64,000 nt of DNA. Origin: Bizionia saleffrena (lineage in GTDB: Bacteria > Bacteroidota > Bacteroidia > Flavobacteriales > Flavobacteriaceae). A program made the translations under genes and the position numbers. Shown here in pieces: positions 18,231 to 28,726 of this stretch (its first letter is position 1; each line of letters opens with the position of its first letter). The stretch is taken from assembly GCF_008086175.1 (NCBI RefSeq), contig NZ_VSKM01000001.1, positions 248,001-312,000 of the forward strand. Reading direction: 5' to 3'. The notes beneath the pieces were generated by a model that was given only the letters and a program-made list of their open reading frames with translations, was not told the DNA's origin and did no database searches.

Positions 18231-18340
18231 CTACGGAAAGCTCGCGAACTGTTCTATGCCATCGCGAGAATTATCACGAGAACCCAACGCAGCCCCACCA
18301 ACGACTCGCAGCAAAATATTCCATCAGAGAATTAAATCCA

Positions 18341-18372
18341 AAAAAAAAGACAGCCCTAAGGCTATCTTTTTA
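18341..18372 (-). terminator. Terminator of the icmF-like gene
   Basis: Read on the minus strand: AAAAGATAGCC, TTAG, GGCTGTCTTTTTTTT, one mismatch in the stem, then a long T-tract. It lies 34 bp beyond the stop codon. Confidence 0.8.
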
Positions 18373-18405
18373 ATAGTTATATGAGAAAATAAATCTCTAA
18401 TTTAA

Positions 18406-21400
18406 TTACATATTTCGTCTATACTGCCCTCCAACTTCGAATAGTGATGACGTGATTTCTCCAAGAGAACACACTTTACACACCTCCATTAAGGCTTCAA
18501 ATATATTCTCGTTATTAACCGCTCTATCTTGAAGGTCTTTTAATAACGCTGAAGTATCATTTGATTCTTGTAAATTACGAAGTGTGTTAATCTGAGATTC
18601 TTTCTCTTCTTCTGTAGCTCTAATAACTTCCGCTGGCACCACCGTTGGTGATCCTTTAGAACTTAGGAACGTATTTACACCAATAATTGGGAATTCGCCA
18701 TTATGTTTCAGTGTTTCATAATACAAACTTTCTTCTTGTATTTTACTACGTTGGTACATTGTTTCCATCGCCCCTAGAACACCACCACGCTCGGTAATTC
18801 TATCAAACTCTAATAAAACCGCTTCTTCCACTAAATCGGTTAACTCTTCAATAATGAAAGAGCCTTGAATTGGGTTTTCGTTCTTCGCTAAACCTAATTC
18901 TTTATTAATAATTAACTGAATAGCCATGGCACGACGCACAGACTCTTCTGTTGGCGTTGTAATCGCTTCATCGTAAGCATTTGTATGCAACGAGTTACAG
19001 TTGTCGTAAATTGCGTATAACGCTTGCAGTGTTGTACGAATATCGTTAAAATCAATCTCCTGAGCGTGCAAACTACGTCCAGACGTCTGGATATGATATT
19101 TAAGCATTTGTGCTCTTGCATTGGCGCCATATTTATGCTTCATAGCTTTAGCCCATATTTTACGAGCCACACGACCGATTACCGCATATTCTGGATCGAC
19201 ACCATTAGAGAAGAAAAACGATAAGTTTGGTCCGAATTTATTAATATCCATTCCGCGACTTAAATAATATTCCACGTAAGTAAAACCATTAGATAACGTC
19301 AATGCTAATTGTGTAATAGGATTGGCGCCAGCTTCGGCAATATGGTACCCAGAAATAGATACCGAATAGAAGTTACGCACATTATTCTCAATAAAATACT
19401 CTTGCACATCTCCCATTAATCGCAATGCGAATTCTGTAGAAAAAATACAAGTATTTTGTGCTTGATCTTCTTTTAAAATATCGGCTTGCACTGTACCACG
19501 AACTTGAGCGATAGTATTCTTTTTAATCTCTGCATAAACCTCTGCCGGTAACACTAAATCTCCGGTAACCCCTAAAAGCATCAAGCCTAAACCGTCGTTA
19601 GTTTCTGGTAATTCGCCGCGGTATTGCGGGCGTTCTTTACCTTTATATATTTCAGTTATTTTAGCTTCGACGTCTTCTTCTAATTCGTTTTCTTTAATAT
19701 AAAGCTCACATTGCTGATCGATAGCTGCATTCATAAAGAACCCTAATAACATAGGAGCTGGACCATTAATAGTCATACTCACCGATGTTAATACGTGTGC
19801 TAAATTAAATCCTGAATACAGTTTTTTAGCATCGTCCAAACAGCAAATACTAACCCCTGCATTTCCAATTTTACCATAAATATCCGGACGTAAATCGGGA
19901 TCGTTTCCGTACAGCGTTACACTATCGAAAGCGGTAGACAAGCGTTTTGCAGGTAAACCGGCACTTACATAGTGAAAACGGCGATTTGTACGTTCTGGCC
20001 CACCTTCTCCGGCAAACATACGTGCTGGATCTTCTCCCGTTCTTTTAAACGGGTATAATCCTGAAGTGTACGGGAATTCTCCTGGCACGTTTTCTTGTAA
20101 ACACCATCTTAGGATATCGCCCCAAGCCTGGTATTTAGGAAGCGCTATTTTTGGTATTTGTGTGTGTGATAGCGACTCTGTATGCGTTTCAATTTTTATC
20201 TCTTTATCACGAACTTTAAACGCATAAATAGGGTTTTTATATCTATTTACTTTATCGTTCCACCCGGTAATAATTTCCCAATTATAAGGATCTAAATTTA
20301 ATTTGACCCGGTCGAATTCTGCAATAAGTAATTTTACAAAATCTTTTGATTCTTCTGTTACCTCTTTATTAATCTCATCGTTAATTCCAGATTTATCTAA
20401 AACCGGTGCAGTACCGACCACAGACTGTATGGTTTTACATAAGCCGTAAAGTGTTTGTGCGACTTCAACTTGCGTATTCGCTGTTTTATCGTAGGCACGG
20501 TTGCTCTCGGCAATTTCAGAAAGGTAACGCGTACGACTCGGTGGAATTACAAATATTTTCTCACTCATTTCATGCGCCACCTCAAAAGTAGATTTCATTT
20601 CTGAGTCTGTTTTCTCCACTAACTTATCCATAATCGCTTTGTAAAGCGTGTTCATTCCTGGATCGTTAAATTGAGACGCAATAGTGCCATATACTGGTAA
20701 CTTATCTTGAGGGATATCCCAAAGATTATTGTTACGCATATATTGTTTTTTAACATCGCGAAGCGCATCTAGCGAACCGCGTTTGTCGAATTTATTAATC
20801 GCTACTAGATCGGCAAAATCTAGCATATCAATTTTTTCTAATTGCGTTGCGGCTCCAAATTCTGGAGTCATAACATATAAAGCAACGTCTGAGTGCTCCA
20901 TTATCTCGGTATCCGATTGCCCGATACCTGAGGTTTCTAATATAATTAAATCGTATTCTGCAGCTTTTAACACTTGTACTGCTTCGTTTACGTATTTTGA
21001 TAAGGCTAAGTTAGATTGACGCGTTGCCAAGCTACGCATATATACTCTCGGTGAATTAATGGCATTCATACGAATACGATCCCCTAAAAGAGCACCTCCA
21101 GTTTTACGTTTTGAAGGATCTACAGAAATCAACCCTACTGTTTTTTCTGGAAAATCTATTAAAAAACGGCGCACAAGTTCATCCACTAAACTCGATTTCC
21201 CTGACCCGCCGGTTCCCGTGATTCCTAGAACTGGTGTTTTAGAGGTTTTATTTTTAATATGAATTTTATCTAATGCGTCTTTTGCTACTTCCGGAAAGTT
21301 TTCAGCCGAAGAAATAACACGAGCAATGGCTTGTGAATTTTTCTCTGCTAATTTATCTACTTCATTATTTAAAACATCTCCAATAGCATAATCCGATAGT

Positions 21401-21837
21401 TGTACTAAATCGTTAATCATACCTTGAAGACCCATGGCACGACCATCGTCTGGCGAGTAAATTCGTTCAATACCGTAATCCATTAATTCTTTAATTTCTG
21501 AAGGCAAGATAACACCTCCACCACCTCCGAAAATTTTAATATGCTCTGCTCCCTTTTCTTTTAAAAGGTCGTACATATACTTAAAATACTCATTATGTCC
21601 TCCTTGGTACGACGTTAAGCAAATAGCATTTGCATCTTCTTGAATTGCTGTATTGACCACTTCTTCTACACTACGGTCATGACCTAAATGAATCACTTCT
21701 ACTCCTGTAGACTGAATAATACGACGCATAATATTTATGGAGGCATCGTGGCCATCAAATAAAGACGCTGCGGTTACTATTCTAACTTTATATTTTGGTT
21801 TGTATGGTGTTGCTTGTTTCATTGGTGTTATAATCAA
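18406..21837 (-). CDS. icmF: Fused B12-dependent acyl-CoA mutase with G-protein chaperone (IcmF type)
   Basis: 1143 residues with three parts in order. Cobalamin-binding domain about 18-150: DGHDAS (D28, H30 as lower axial ligand) and [11 protein letters not shown]. Then a MeaB-like GTPase with P-loop GTGGSGKSS (208-216) and [17 protein letters not shown]. Then the mutase barrel about 560-1100 ([46 protein letters not shown]). This is the order of IcmF, isobutyryl-CoA mutase fused to its G-protein, which interconverts isobutyryl- and butyryl-CoA or related substrates and keeps its own cofactor loaded. The substrate cannot be read by eye; methylmalonyl-CoA mutase is less likely because of the fusion. 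A -7-like TAAATTTG (minus) lies at 21852-21859. Confidence 0.85.
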   Translation of the reverse strand: MIITPMKQATPYKPKYKVRIVTAASLFDGHDASINIMRRIIQSTGVEVIHLGHDRSVEEVVNTAIQEDANAICLTSYQGGHNEYFKYMYDLLKEKGAEHIKIFGGGGGVILPSEIKELMDYGIERIYSPDDGRAMGLQGMINDLVQLSDYAIGDVLNNEVDKLAEKNSQAIARVISSAENFPEVAKDALDKIHIKNKTSKTPVLGITGTGGSGKSSLVDELVRRFLIDFPEKTVGLISVDPSKRKTGGALLGDRIRMNAINSPRVYMRSLATRQSNLALSKYVNEAVQVLKAAEYDLIILETSGIGQSDTEIMEHSDVALYVMTPEFGAATQLEKIDMLDFADLVAINKFDKRGSLDALRDVKKQYMRNNNLWDIPQDKLPVYGTIASQFNDPGMNTLYKAIMDKLVEKTDSEMKSTFEVAHEMSEKIFVIPPSRTRYLSEIAESNRAYDKTANTQVEVAQTLYGLCKTIQSVVGTAPVLDKSGINDEINKEVTEESKDFVKLLIAEFDRVKLNLDPYNWEIITGWNDKVNRYKNPIYAFKVRDKEIKIETHTESLSHTQIPKIALPKYQAWGDILRWCLQENVPGEFPYTSGLYPFKRTGEDPARMFAGEGGPERTNRRFHYVSAGLPAKRLSTAFDSVTLYGNDPDLRPDIYGKIGNAGVSICCLDDAKKLYSGFNLAHVLTSVSMTINGPAPMLLGFFMNAAIDQQCELYIKENELEEDVEAKITEIYKGKERPQYRGELPETNDGLGLMLLGVTGDLVLPAEVYAEIKKNTIAQVRGTVQADILKEDQAQNTCIFSTEFALRLMGDVQEYFIENNVRNFYSVSISGYHIAEAGANPITQLALTLSNGFTYVEYYLSRGMDINKFGPNLSFFFSNGVDPEYAVIGRVARKIWAKAMKHKYGANARAQMLKYHIQTSGRSLHAQEIDFNDIRTTLQALYAIYDNCNSLHTNAYDEAITTPTEESVRRAMAIQLIINKELGLAKNENPIQGSFIIEELTDLVEEAVLLEFDRITERGGVLGAMETMYQRSKIQEESLYYETLKHNGEFPIIGVNTFLSSKGSPTVVPAEVIRATEEEKESQINTLRNLQESNDTSALLKDLQDRAVNNENIFEALMEVCKVCSLGEITSSLFEVGGQYRRNM

Positions 21838-22031
21838 AAATTAAGTAGGCGCAAATTTACGGAATATTAAAAAAATACAGGCTATTATCTTTAAATATCT
21901 AATGATAGGGCACACTATTGATTTGTAGAAGCACAAAATATGGCATTCGTTTTGTAATTTGTAATCCACAATTAATCGGTGTTATAAATAAATACCGTTT
22001 TGCAGTAAAAAGTAAAAACGGCTTTCAAGGC

Positions 22032-22083
22032 AAAAAAAGAACGATAAGCATCACTTTTATACAGATAGCTTATCGTCTTTTTT
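22032..22083 (-). terminator. Terminator of the catalase gene
   Basis: Inverted repeat CGATAAGC / GCTTATCG flanked by A-tract and T-tract, loop about 18 nt. It lies about 22 bp past the catalase stop on the minus strand. Confidence 0.75.
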
Positions 22084-22104
22084 ATAAATAAAAAATATTT
22101 TGCT

Positions 22105-23586
22105 CTATTGTCTTAGCAAGCTTGGGTCTATAGTAACTCCTAAACCTTTAGCTACTCCCATTCCTAATTCTACATTTGCTCTAAACCAGTGGCATAATTG
22201 TCTATTAATAATTTCATCTTTTTTATCGCCCTCAATACCACTCATAGCCCCCACAATATTACTAATTGTATTGGCTTTTTGTTCTGGCGTAAATATTCTA
22301 AACAAATCTCCAGGCTGTGTATAATGATCATTATCATTCTCGTTTCCATCAAAATACCCTACTAAATTACTTTCTAACGCATAGTTAATACCTTTTGCCT
22401 GGTCATCGACTTCAATATCATCAAAACTATTTGGGAAGTAATTTGGAGCGCTTCCCCCATTTCCATCACTACGCATTGCGCCATCTCTATGGTAATTATT
22501 AACCATAAATGGGCATTTATTTACTGGTAAAGCATCAAAATTAACGCCTATTCTATAACGGTGCGCATCGGCGTAAGACAATATTCGACCTTGTAACATT
22601 TTGTCTGGAGAAAACCCTATTCCATCCACTAAATTAGAAGGTGCAAAAGCAGATTGTTCTACGTGAGCAAAATAATTATCGGGATTTTCATTGAGTTCTA
22701 TCACCCCTACATCTTGTAACGGATAGTCGTTATGCGACCATACTTTTGTAACATCGAAAGGGTTCCATTTAAACGTTTTTGCCTCCTCTAAAGTCATTAC
22801 TTGAATTTTTAATGCATACTTTGGAAAATTCTTTTCATCTATAGATTTTACTAAATCACGCTGAGCGTGGTCGGGATCTATTCCTCGCATTTCGGTCGCT
22901 TCAGCATCGGTAAAATTCTCGATACCTTGCATCGTTTTGTAATGAAACTTAACATACACTCGTTCGTTATCGGCATTAATCATAGAAAAAGCATGGCTTC
23001 CGTAGCCATTCATATGTCTAAAGGTTTTTGGTGTTCCTCTATCGCTCATTAAAATTAAAACCTGGTGCAAACTTTCTGGATTTAGCGACCAGTAATCCCA
23101 TACCATTGTTGCCGATTTACAATTTGTATAAGGATCTCTTTTTTGTGTATGGATAAAATCTGGAAATTTTTTAGCATCTTTTATAAAAAACACAGGAGTA
23201 TTATTCCCTACTAAATCCCAGTTTCCGGCTTCGGTATAAAACTTTAAAGCAAAACCTCTTGGATCTCTCTCTGCATCTGCCGACCCCTTTTCGCCACCTA
23301 CAGTAGAGAAACGCGTAAACATTTTAGTCTGCTTCCCAATTTCTGAGAATATTTTTGCTCGGGTATATTTTGTAATGTCGTGTGTTACCGTAAACGTTCC
23401 ATAAGCGCCAGAACCTTTTGCGTGTACAACACGTTCCGGAATGCGCTCTCTATTAAAATGCGCTAATTTTTCCTGTAAAAAATAATCTTGCAATAAAAGA
23501 GGCCCTCTCTCTCCTACGCTTTGAGAATCTTCATAATTATTTACAGGCGTACCTGCTTGTGTGGTAAGTGTTTTTTTAGTCGACAT
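22105..23586 (-). CDS. katA: Monofunctional haem catalase
   Basis: About 493 residues, typical of clade 3 small-subunit catalases. The distal His is in RVVHAKGSGAYG (H57 if counted from an upstream ATG), the distal Asn in DLVGNNTPVFF, and the proximal haem Tyr in GRILSYADAHRYR. RFSTVGGEKGSADAERDPRGFA is the family core. It converts H2O2 to water and oxygen. I prefer the ATG at 23586 (MSTKKTLTTQ) over one two codons upstream. A TAGATTTG -7-like box (minus) is at 23629-23636. The symbol is by family and subclass is not proven. Confidence 0.93.
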   Translation of the reverse strand: MSTKKTLTTQAGTPVNNYEDSQSVGERGPLLLQDYFLQEKLAHFNRERIPERVVHAKGSGAYGTFTVTHDITKYTRAKIFSEIGKQTKMFTRFSTVGGEKGSADAERDPRGFALKFYTEAGNWDLVGNNTPVFFIKDAKKFPDFIHTQKRDPYTNCKSATMVWDYWSLNPESLHQVLILMSDRGTPKTFRHMNGYGSHAFSMINADNERVYVKFHYKTMQGIENFTDAEATEMRGIDPDHAQRDLVKSIDEKNFPKYALKIQVMTLEEAKTFKWNPFDVTKVWSHNDYPLQDVGVIELNENPDNYFAHVEQSAFAPSNLVDGIGFSPDKMLQGRILSYADAHRYRIGVNFDALPVNKCPFMVNNYHRDGAMRSDGNGGSAPNYFPNSFDDIEVDDQAKGINYALESNLVGYFDGNENDNDHYTQPGDLFRIFTPEQKANTISNIVGAMSGIEGDKKDEIINRQLCHWFRANVELGMGVAKGLGVTIDPSLLRQ

Positions 23587-23778
23587 AATCAATTATATAT
23601 TAGTTACTAGTGTTTAATTTATTGATTGCAAATCTAATTAAACACTGTAAAACTAATCTATAATTATAATTGATTGACTGTATTCAATAATAACAATAAA
23701 CTATCGTAAAAGAATTATTCATACCTAAAAACTATCCTTTTTACATTAATTTTGAATGGACATATAAAACTATATATA

Positions 23779-24489
23779 ATGAAAAGAGGACTTATTATTT
23801 GCATCGCGCTATTTACCTTAAATTCTTGTGCAGAATTACAACAGGTGGTTAACCAATATCCGCAACAAACTGGTGGCATTTTAAGTAACACAGATATTGC
23901 TGCCGGTTTGCGCCAAGCTTTAGATTTAGGAATTGATAAGCAAGTCTCTAAACTAACGTTAGAAAACGGTTATTATAATAATGACTTAGTAAAGATTCTA
24001 TTACCAGAAGAATTGCAGAAAGTCGATAAAGCTTTGCGCGATATTGGTTTAGATAACCTTGCAGATGAAGGACTAAAAGTTTTAAATAGAGCGGCTGAAG
24101 ACGCTGTTGGTGAAGCGACCCCAATTTTTATTACTGCTGTAAAAGGCATCACATTTAACGATGCCAAAACTATTTTATTAGGTAATGATACTGCTGCAAC
24201 ACTCTATCTAACTAGTAAAACACAGACTGAATTATACAACAAGTTTAACCCTATCATTAAAAAATCTTTTAGTAAAGTAGGTGCCGATAAAATTTGGGCA
24301 AACTTAATTAATAAGTACAATAGCATTCCTTTTACAAGCACTGTTAATCCTGATTTAACCGATTATGTCACTAATGAAGCTTTACGGGGCGTTTATAAAA
24401 TGATTGCTATTGAGGAACAAGACATTAGAAATAAAGTTGGATCTAGAACTACAAGCTTGTTAAAACGTGTTTTTGCACTACAAGATTAG
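23779..24489 (+). CDS. DUF4197 lipoprotein
   Basis: About 236 residues when started at the ATG at 23779, which gives a lipoprotein signal (MKRGLIICIALFTLNSCAEL, lipobox Cys at 17). The longer frame start at 23752 adds nine residues before the signal and is less likely. The body matches DUF4197: GLRQALDLGIDKQVSKL, LLPEELQKV, AEDAVGEATPIF and KIWANLINKYN. A helical periplasmic or outer-membrane lipoprotein of unknown function. It is followed by a perfect terminator. Confidence 0.75.
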   Translation: MKRGLIICIALFTLNSCAELQQVVNQYPQQTGGILSNTDIAAGLRQALDLGIDKQVSKLTLENGYYNNDLVKILLPEELQKVDKALRDIGLDNLADEGLKVLNRAAEDAVGEATPIFITAVKGITFNDAKTILLGNDTAATLYLTSKTQTELYNKFNPIIKKSFSKVGADKIWANLINKYNSIPFTSTVNPDLTDYVTNEALRGVYKMIAIEEQDIRNKVGSRTTSLLKRVFALQD

Positions 24490-24572
24490 CGTAACAATTA
24501 TCACTATTCGATTACAATAATTTGAAGTATTAAGATTCTCTTTCGAAACAAAGTAATTAGTACGTTAGTTTA

Positions 24573-24626
24573 CAAAACCAAAAAAAAACCAACTCTCTAA
24601 ATAAGATTGGTTTTTTTTTGGTTTTG
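24573..24626. terminator. Terminator with a perfect 20-bp inverted repeat
   Basis: CAAAACC, nine A, CCAA at 24573-24592 is mirrored exactly at 24607-24626 with a 14-nt loop. The long T-run on either strand lets it act in both directions. It follows the DUF4197 gene. Confidence 0.75.
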
Positions 24627-24744
24627 TATATTCTTAAAACGGAGTCTGTTAAAGTTTCATTGACCCTTTAAATTAGAGTAAGGCGGAGTACATTATTATT
24701 CAATATTTTACGTATATTTATGAACGTGAATTCCCTAAAGATAG

Positions 24745-24948
24745 TTGATAATGAAACAAAAGAACATTTCTAAAAATCGAATAAAACTCGACTTAAGATA
24801 TAATCAATTAATGGAGCAGGCTTATAATTTACGCCAAACAGACCACGCAATGAGCGATGTCTCTGAGTTTAGAGCCTTAAAAACGCTTAATAAACTGAAT
24901 CGTTTAGAGTTTTTAGCTCGAGGAGAAAGCTCACAACCTATTTCTTAG
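24745..24948 (+). CDS. Small helical protein, Lacal_2735-like
   Basis: 67 residues (or 65 from the next ATG at 24751). The sequence YNQLMEQAYNLRQTDHAMSDVSEFRALKTLNKL resembles the short Flavobacterial family annotated as Lacal_2735 (a helical hairpin with a KTNR/S..D pattern), but only by general pattern. No signal peptide and no known function. Its end overlaps the convergent gene by 18 bp. Confidence 0.5.
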   Translation: MIMKQKNISKNRIKLDLRYNQLMEQAYNLRQTDHAMSDVSEFRALKTLNKLNRLEFLARGESSQPIS

Positions 24949-25695
24949 CGTTCTAAAATAATCGAATGCACCAATTAATCGGGATCCGTACCAAGAGAAA
25001 TACTCTCCATCTACAAACACTGTTTTTGAGTGATGAGAAAATCGGCCCAATTCAAAAGCATGCTCATCTTTAAACGGATACGGCTCGCTAGAAAGTAATA
25101 CCAAATCTGGATCGCCTTGTTGTTGTAATTTATTTATTTCGACCTCTGGATAGCGTTCTAAATTAGCATAAATATTTTTGAAGTTATTAAGTTCCAATAA
25201 ATGGTTTATAAAGGTGTTATTAGCAGCTACCATCCAGGGCTCCCTCCAAATAAAATAGGCCACTTTTAACACTGGTTTATCTTTTATAAACTCTTTGAAC
25301 TCGTTTAAATTATATTCAATTTTAACACTGATTTTTAGCGCTTCCGTGCGTTTATTAAATAAAACACCGTATTCTTTAACCAATGCTATTGTGTCTTCAA
25401 GAGTGTACAATTCTGAAACGTGAACTTTGCAGATTTCGGAGCACGCTTCCACGATCTCTTTCGTGTTTTCCTCTTTATTACAAAGAATAATATCAGGCTT
25501 AAGTGCTTTTATTTTTTCAATTTTAATTTGTTTCGTTCCGCCAACACTCTTTTTTGTGTTTTTAAAGTGAATAGGGTGCACACAGAATTTAGTAATGCCC
25601 ACAATATTATCTTCTAAACCTAAATCGTATAACAATTCCGTTTGGGACGGTACCAAAGAAACGATACGTATTGGTGTTTGTTTTACTATAATCAT
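24931..25695 (-). CDS. Helical-backbone metal-receptor (BtuF/FhuD-like) binding protein
   Basis: 254 residues. IRIVSLVPSQTELLYDLG is the family start, followed by VGGTKQIKIEKIKALKPDIILCNKEEN and later VLLSSEPYPF. This is the class III substrate-binding fold used by cobalamin, haem and siderophore ABC importers. No signal peptide or lipobox is visible, so either the protein is cytoplasmic or it has a non-transport role. No permease or ATPase genes lie nearby. Its ligand could be cobalamin, as a B12 enzyme is encoded 3 kb away, but that is only proximity. Confidence 0.7.
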   Translation of the reverse strand: MIIVKQTPIRIVSLVPSQTELLYDLGLEDNIVGITKFCVHPIHFKNTKKSVGGTKQIKIEKIKALKPDIILCNKEENTKEIVEACSEICKVHVSELYTLEDTIALVKEYGVLFNKRTEALKISVKIEYNLNEFKEFIKDKPVLKVAYFIWREPWMVAANNTFINHLLELNNFKNIYANLERYPEVEINKLQQQGDPDLVLLSSEPYPFKDEHAFELGRFSHHSKTVFVDGEYFSWYGSRLIGAFDYFRTLRNRL

Positions 25696-25726
25696 AACCT
25701 CCGTTTAAAAAATTAGCTTCTCATTT

Positions 25727-26548
25727 CTAGGAAAGCGTCAATAAAACAGCTTCCATTTCTTGTTGTAATTGTAGCGCTTTACTTGCTGCTTCAGAAGCAA
25801 AATCTTTGTCATTTGAAGCGTAAATAATCCCACGAGACGAATTTATAAGCAAACCGACTTGGTCGTTCATACCGTATTTACAAACGTCCTGCAAGTTTCC
25901 GCCTTGAGCGCCAACACCAGGAACGAGTAGAAAACTATGGGGCACTATTTTTCTAATATCTGTAAAATATTCGGCCTTGGTTGCCCCAACTACATACATT
26001 AAACGCTCTGAATTCTCCCATTGTTTAGAGGTTTCCAAGACGTGTTTGTACAACGCTTTATCGTCAATTTTTTGAGTCTGAAAATCGAAAGCTCCTGTAT
26101 TTGATGTTAGTGCCAACATAATAGTGTGCTTATTGTTAAAAGCTAGAAACGGTTCGATAGAATCTTTACCCATATAAGGAGCGACCGTAACACTATCGAA
26201 GGCTAAATCCTCGAAAAAAGCCTTAGCATACATCGTACTTGTATTACCAATATCGCCACGTTTCGCATCAGCGATTGTAAAAATCTCCGGATAATTATCA
26301 TTTAAGTATTCTATCGTTTTCTGTAACGCTTTCCATCCTTTTAAACCGTAAGCTTCATAAAAAGCAGTGTTGGGCTTATAAGCGACACACAAATGGTGAG
26401 TAGCCTGTATTATGGCTTTATTAAATTCGAAAATAGGATCTTCTAGTTCTAATAAATGTTTAGGAATTTTATCTAAATCGACATCTAATCCAATACATAG
26501 AAACGAGTTTTTTTTGCGTATTTCGCTAGTGAGTTGTTGTGTAGTCAT
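25727..26548 (-). CDS. pyrF: Orotidine 5'-phosphate decarboxylase
   Basis: About 273 residues. The catalytic signature [11 protein letters not shown] is present, along with [14 protein letters not shown] at the start and [12 protein letters not shown] at the phosphate-binding loop. Length and motif place it in the longer type-2 OMP decarboxylase group. It catalyses the last step of UMP synthesis. I favour the ATG at 26548 (MTTQQLTSE); an upstream ATG at 26563 would add five residues. A palindrome (26599-26620) lies upstream. Confidence 0.92.
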   Translation of the reverse strand: MTTQQLTSEIRKKNSFLCIGLDVDLDKIPKHLLELEDPIFEFNKAIIQATHHLCVAYKPNTAFYEAYGLKGWKALQKTIEYLNDNYPEIFTIADAKRGDIGNTSTMYAKAFFEDLAFDSVTVAPYMGKDSIEPFLAFNNKHTIMLALTSNTGAFDFQTQKIDDKALYKHVLETSKQWENSERLMYVVGATKAEYFTDIRKIVPHSFLLVPGVGAQGGNLQDVCKYGMNDQVGLLINSSRGIIYASNDKDFASEAASKALQLQQEMEAVLLTLS

Positions 26549-26598
26549 TACCGATTTCCCCAAAAACAGGGTGTTTTTTATCTGTTTATTTTTGAAGT

Positions 26599-26620
26599 AA
26601 GCATAGGTAAATCTATGCTT
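26599..26620. promoter_or_regulatory. Palindrome upstream of pyrF
   Basis: AAGCATAG, 6-nt centre, CTATGCTT: a perfect 8-bp dyad about 50 bp before the pyrF start and just beyond the prfA terminator. It could be an operator or an RNA hairpin in the pyrF leader. There is no further evidence. Confidence 0.4.
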
Positions 26621-26630
26621 ATATGTTATT

Positions 26631-26655
26631 AAAAAAGCCTCAAAATAGAGGCTTT
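26631..26655 (-). terminator. Terminator of prfA
   Basis: On the minus strand AAAGCCTC, TATTTT, GAGGCTTTTTT: a 7-8-bp stem with six T, located directly after the prfA stop codon. Confidence 0.85.
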
Positions 26656-26659
26656 AGTA

Positions 26660-27736
26660 TTAAATTGTATTGCTATTAGCTTTCAGTTTCTGAGTGTTTT
26701 CAGCTAACATTAATTCGTCTAGAATTTTTTGTATGTCTCCATTTACGATGTTAGACAGATCGTAAAGTGTTAAACCAATTCTATGATCGGTAACACGACC
26801 TTGCGAGTAATTGTAGGTTCTAATTTTAGCACTACGATCCCCAGAAGTTACCATTGTACCACGCAAAGCGGAGTCTTCTTCTTGTTTTTTTGCTAATTCC
26901 ATATCGTAAAGTCTAGAACGTAATACTTTAAACGCCTTTTCTTTATTTTTATGTTGCGATTTTTGATCCTGACATTGCGCCACTAAACCAGTAGGAATAT
27001 GTGTTAAACGCACCGCAGAATATGTTGTATTTACTGATTGTCCTCCTGGGCCAGAAGAACAGAAAAAATCTACACGAACATCTTTCGGATTAATCTCTAC
27101 ATCAAATTCTTCAGCTTCCGGGAATACCATTACTGTTGCTGCACTAGTATGAACACGACCTTGTGTTTCTGTTTGTGGTACACGCTGTACACGGTGCACA
27201 CCAGCTTCAAACTTTAATATCCCGTAGACGTCGTTTCCAGTAACTTCAAACTGAATCTCTTTAAAACCACCATTTGTTCCTTCACTATAATCTACTGTAC
27301 TTACGGTCCAACCTCTACTTTCACAGTACTTTGAGTACATTCTAAACAAGTCTCCAGCAAAAATACTTGCTTCATCTCCTCCAGTTCCTGCACGTAATTC
27401 AACCACAGCATTCTTAGAATCCTGAGGATCTTTAGGGATTAATAACACTTTAATTTCTTCATCTAATGCAGGAATTCCTTCTTTAGCTTCGTCGTATTGC
27501 ATTTTAGCCATCTCTACCATTTCAGGATCACTACTTTCGGAAATAATGGCCTCCGCTTCAGCTAAATTACCATTCAATTCTAAATACTGCTCACGCTTAT
27601 CCATTAGGAGACGCAAATCTTTATATTCTCTAGTAAGTTCTACATAACGTTTTTGATTTGAAATAATATCCGGTTGAATAATTAAATCACTAACCTCATC
27701 AAAACGCTGCTTTACTATTTGTAATTTCTCTAACAT
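26660..27736 (-). CDS. prfA: Peptide chain release factor 1
   Basis: 358 residues, standard length. [10 protein letters not shown] holds the GGQ peptidyl-tRNA hydrolysis motif. [18 protein letters not shown] is the RF1 stop-codon recognition region (PxT as PQT). [21 protein letters not shown] is also RF-1 class. It terminates translation at UAA and UAG. A good promoter precedes it and a terminator follows it, so it is monocistronic. Confidence 0.95.
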   Translation of the reverse strand: MLEKLQIVKQRFDEVSDLIIQPDIISNQKRYVELTREYKDLRLLMDKREQYLELNGNLAEAEAIISESSDPEMVEMAKMQYDEAKEGIPALDEEIKVLLIPKDPQDSKNAVVELRAGTGGDEASIFAGDLFRMYSKYCESRGWTVSTVDYSEGTNGGFKEIQFEVTGNDVYGILKFEAGVHRVQRVPQTETQGRVHTSAATVMVFPEAEEFDVEINPKDVRVDFFCSSGPGGQSVNTTYSAVRLTHIPTGLVAQCQDQKSQHKNKEKAFKVLRSRLYDMELAKKQEEDSALRGTMVTSGDRSAKIRTYNYSQGRVTDHRIGLTLYDLSNIVNGDIQKILDELMLAENTQKLKANSNTI

Positions 27737-27755
27737 TTAAATTTCTATTGTGTAA

Positions 27756-27784
27756 CAAAAATACGATAATTTATTAATTCGCAA
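27756..27784 (-). promoter_or_regulatory. prfA promoter
   Basis: On the minus strand TTG (complement of 27782-27784), an 18-bp spacer, then TATTTTTG (complement of 27756-27763). The start codon is about 20 bp downstream. Confidence 0.6.
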
Positions 27785-27911
27785 TATGTATTAGGTATTT
27801 AGAGTTTGAAAAATATTCATCTCTTATTTATTTTACTTACTCTACGCTACCGTGATTTAAAACAGTTTTATTAACTAGAATACTTTTGGAAACCGTTATA
27901 TTTTTGAATTT

Positions 27912-28628
27912 TTATTTCGCTTTCTCTTCTAAAAAAGATTCGTCTTCAAAAACAACTTCTTCCCCAAAATCTAAAATTGAATACCAAACTAACATAGAAG
28001 TGCCTAATAGATAAAAAATACGATTTGGAAAATAGAAGATTTCGAAGTCTAAATAATAGGCAATCAACACAAAGATATCCGATAAGAATAATCCTAAAAC
28101 AAAGTATACACATAGTGTAGATTGTAAAGAGTAATATCTAAAATTATAGATACTCACTAAAATTAGCATAAAAATAATAGCAATCCCATAAATATAAAAT
28201 AGCAGTTTATGAATAATACCACTGAGCTTAAAATCTACCACATCGATAATTGTTACTAACATAATAGTCAGTGCTGTTAAACTAACTGCAACCACTCGAA
28301 ATAAGCCTTTTTTAGTTTTAATTTTATTAATTTTAAGAAATATGTGAAGCGAAATAAAACTATAACCAATGATAATAGACAAAAGGGTAAGGTTTTTATT
28401 TATAATGTTTTCAAAGTTCAACATTAATATATCTCCAAGTATTAAAAATAAAAATGCTATTAGTAATTTCTTATTTTTAAAACCTCTGTACGCTAAAAAG
28501 AAACACAGTAATACTAAATTACTAATTAAGCACGCTCTTCTACTAACATCTAACCCATAAAATTGAATGACGTAAATATTCATTAAAAATAACACTATAG
28601 TTATCGCAAATAAAAGATATTTCTTCAA
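27912..28628 (-). CDS. YhhN/TMEM86-like membrane protein (lysoplasmalogenase family)
   Basis: 238 residues with about eight hydrophobic helices and a charged acidic C-tail. The family landmarks LGDILML (GD motif, about residue 66) and GLFLSDIFVLIAYYL (SD motif near the C-terminus), plus a lone His in SLHIFLKI, fit YhhN. Characterised relatives hydrolyse the vinyl-ether bond of lysoplasmalogens; whether that holds in this organism is unknown. Identification is by motif pattern and is moderate. Confidence 0.55.
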   Translation of the reverse strand: MKKYLLFAITIVLFLMNIYVIQFYGLDVSRRACLISNLVLLCFFLAYRGFKNKKLLIAFLFLILGDILMLNFENIINKNLTLLSIIIGYSFISLHIFLKINKIKTKKGLFRVVAVSLTALTIMLVTIIDVVDFKLSGIIHKLLFYIYGIAIIFMLILVSIYNFRYYSLQSTLCVYFVLGLFLSDIFVLIAYYLDFEIFYFPNRIFYLLGTSMLVWYSILDFGEEVVFEDESFLEEKAK

Positions 28629-28726
28629 ATCTTAATGTTTGAAGGAAAGTACAAACAAAGAGTTAAAAAGCGCTTATTTTAATATAAATATTCTAAAATC
28701 TTATAGAAAGCGTAATTATAACTGTT

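Noticed and set aside
18406-21837. Plain methylmalonyl-CoA mutase large subunit
   Set aside because: Order of B12 domain, GTPase, then mutase in one chain fits IcmF, not MutA/MutB.
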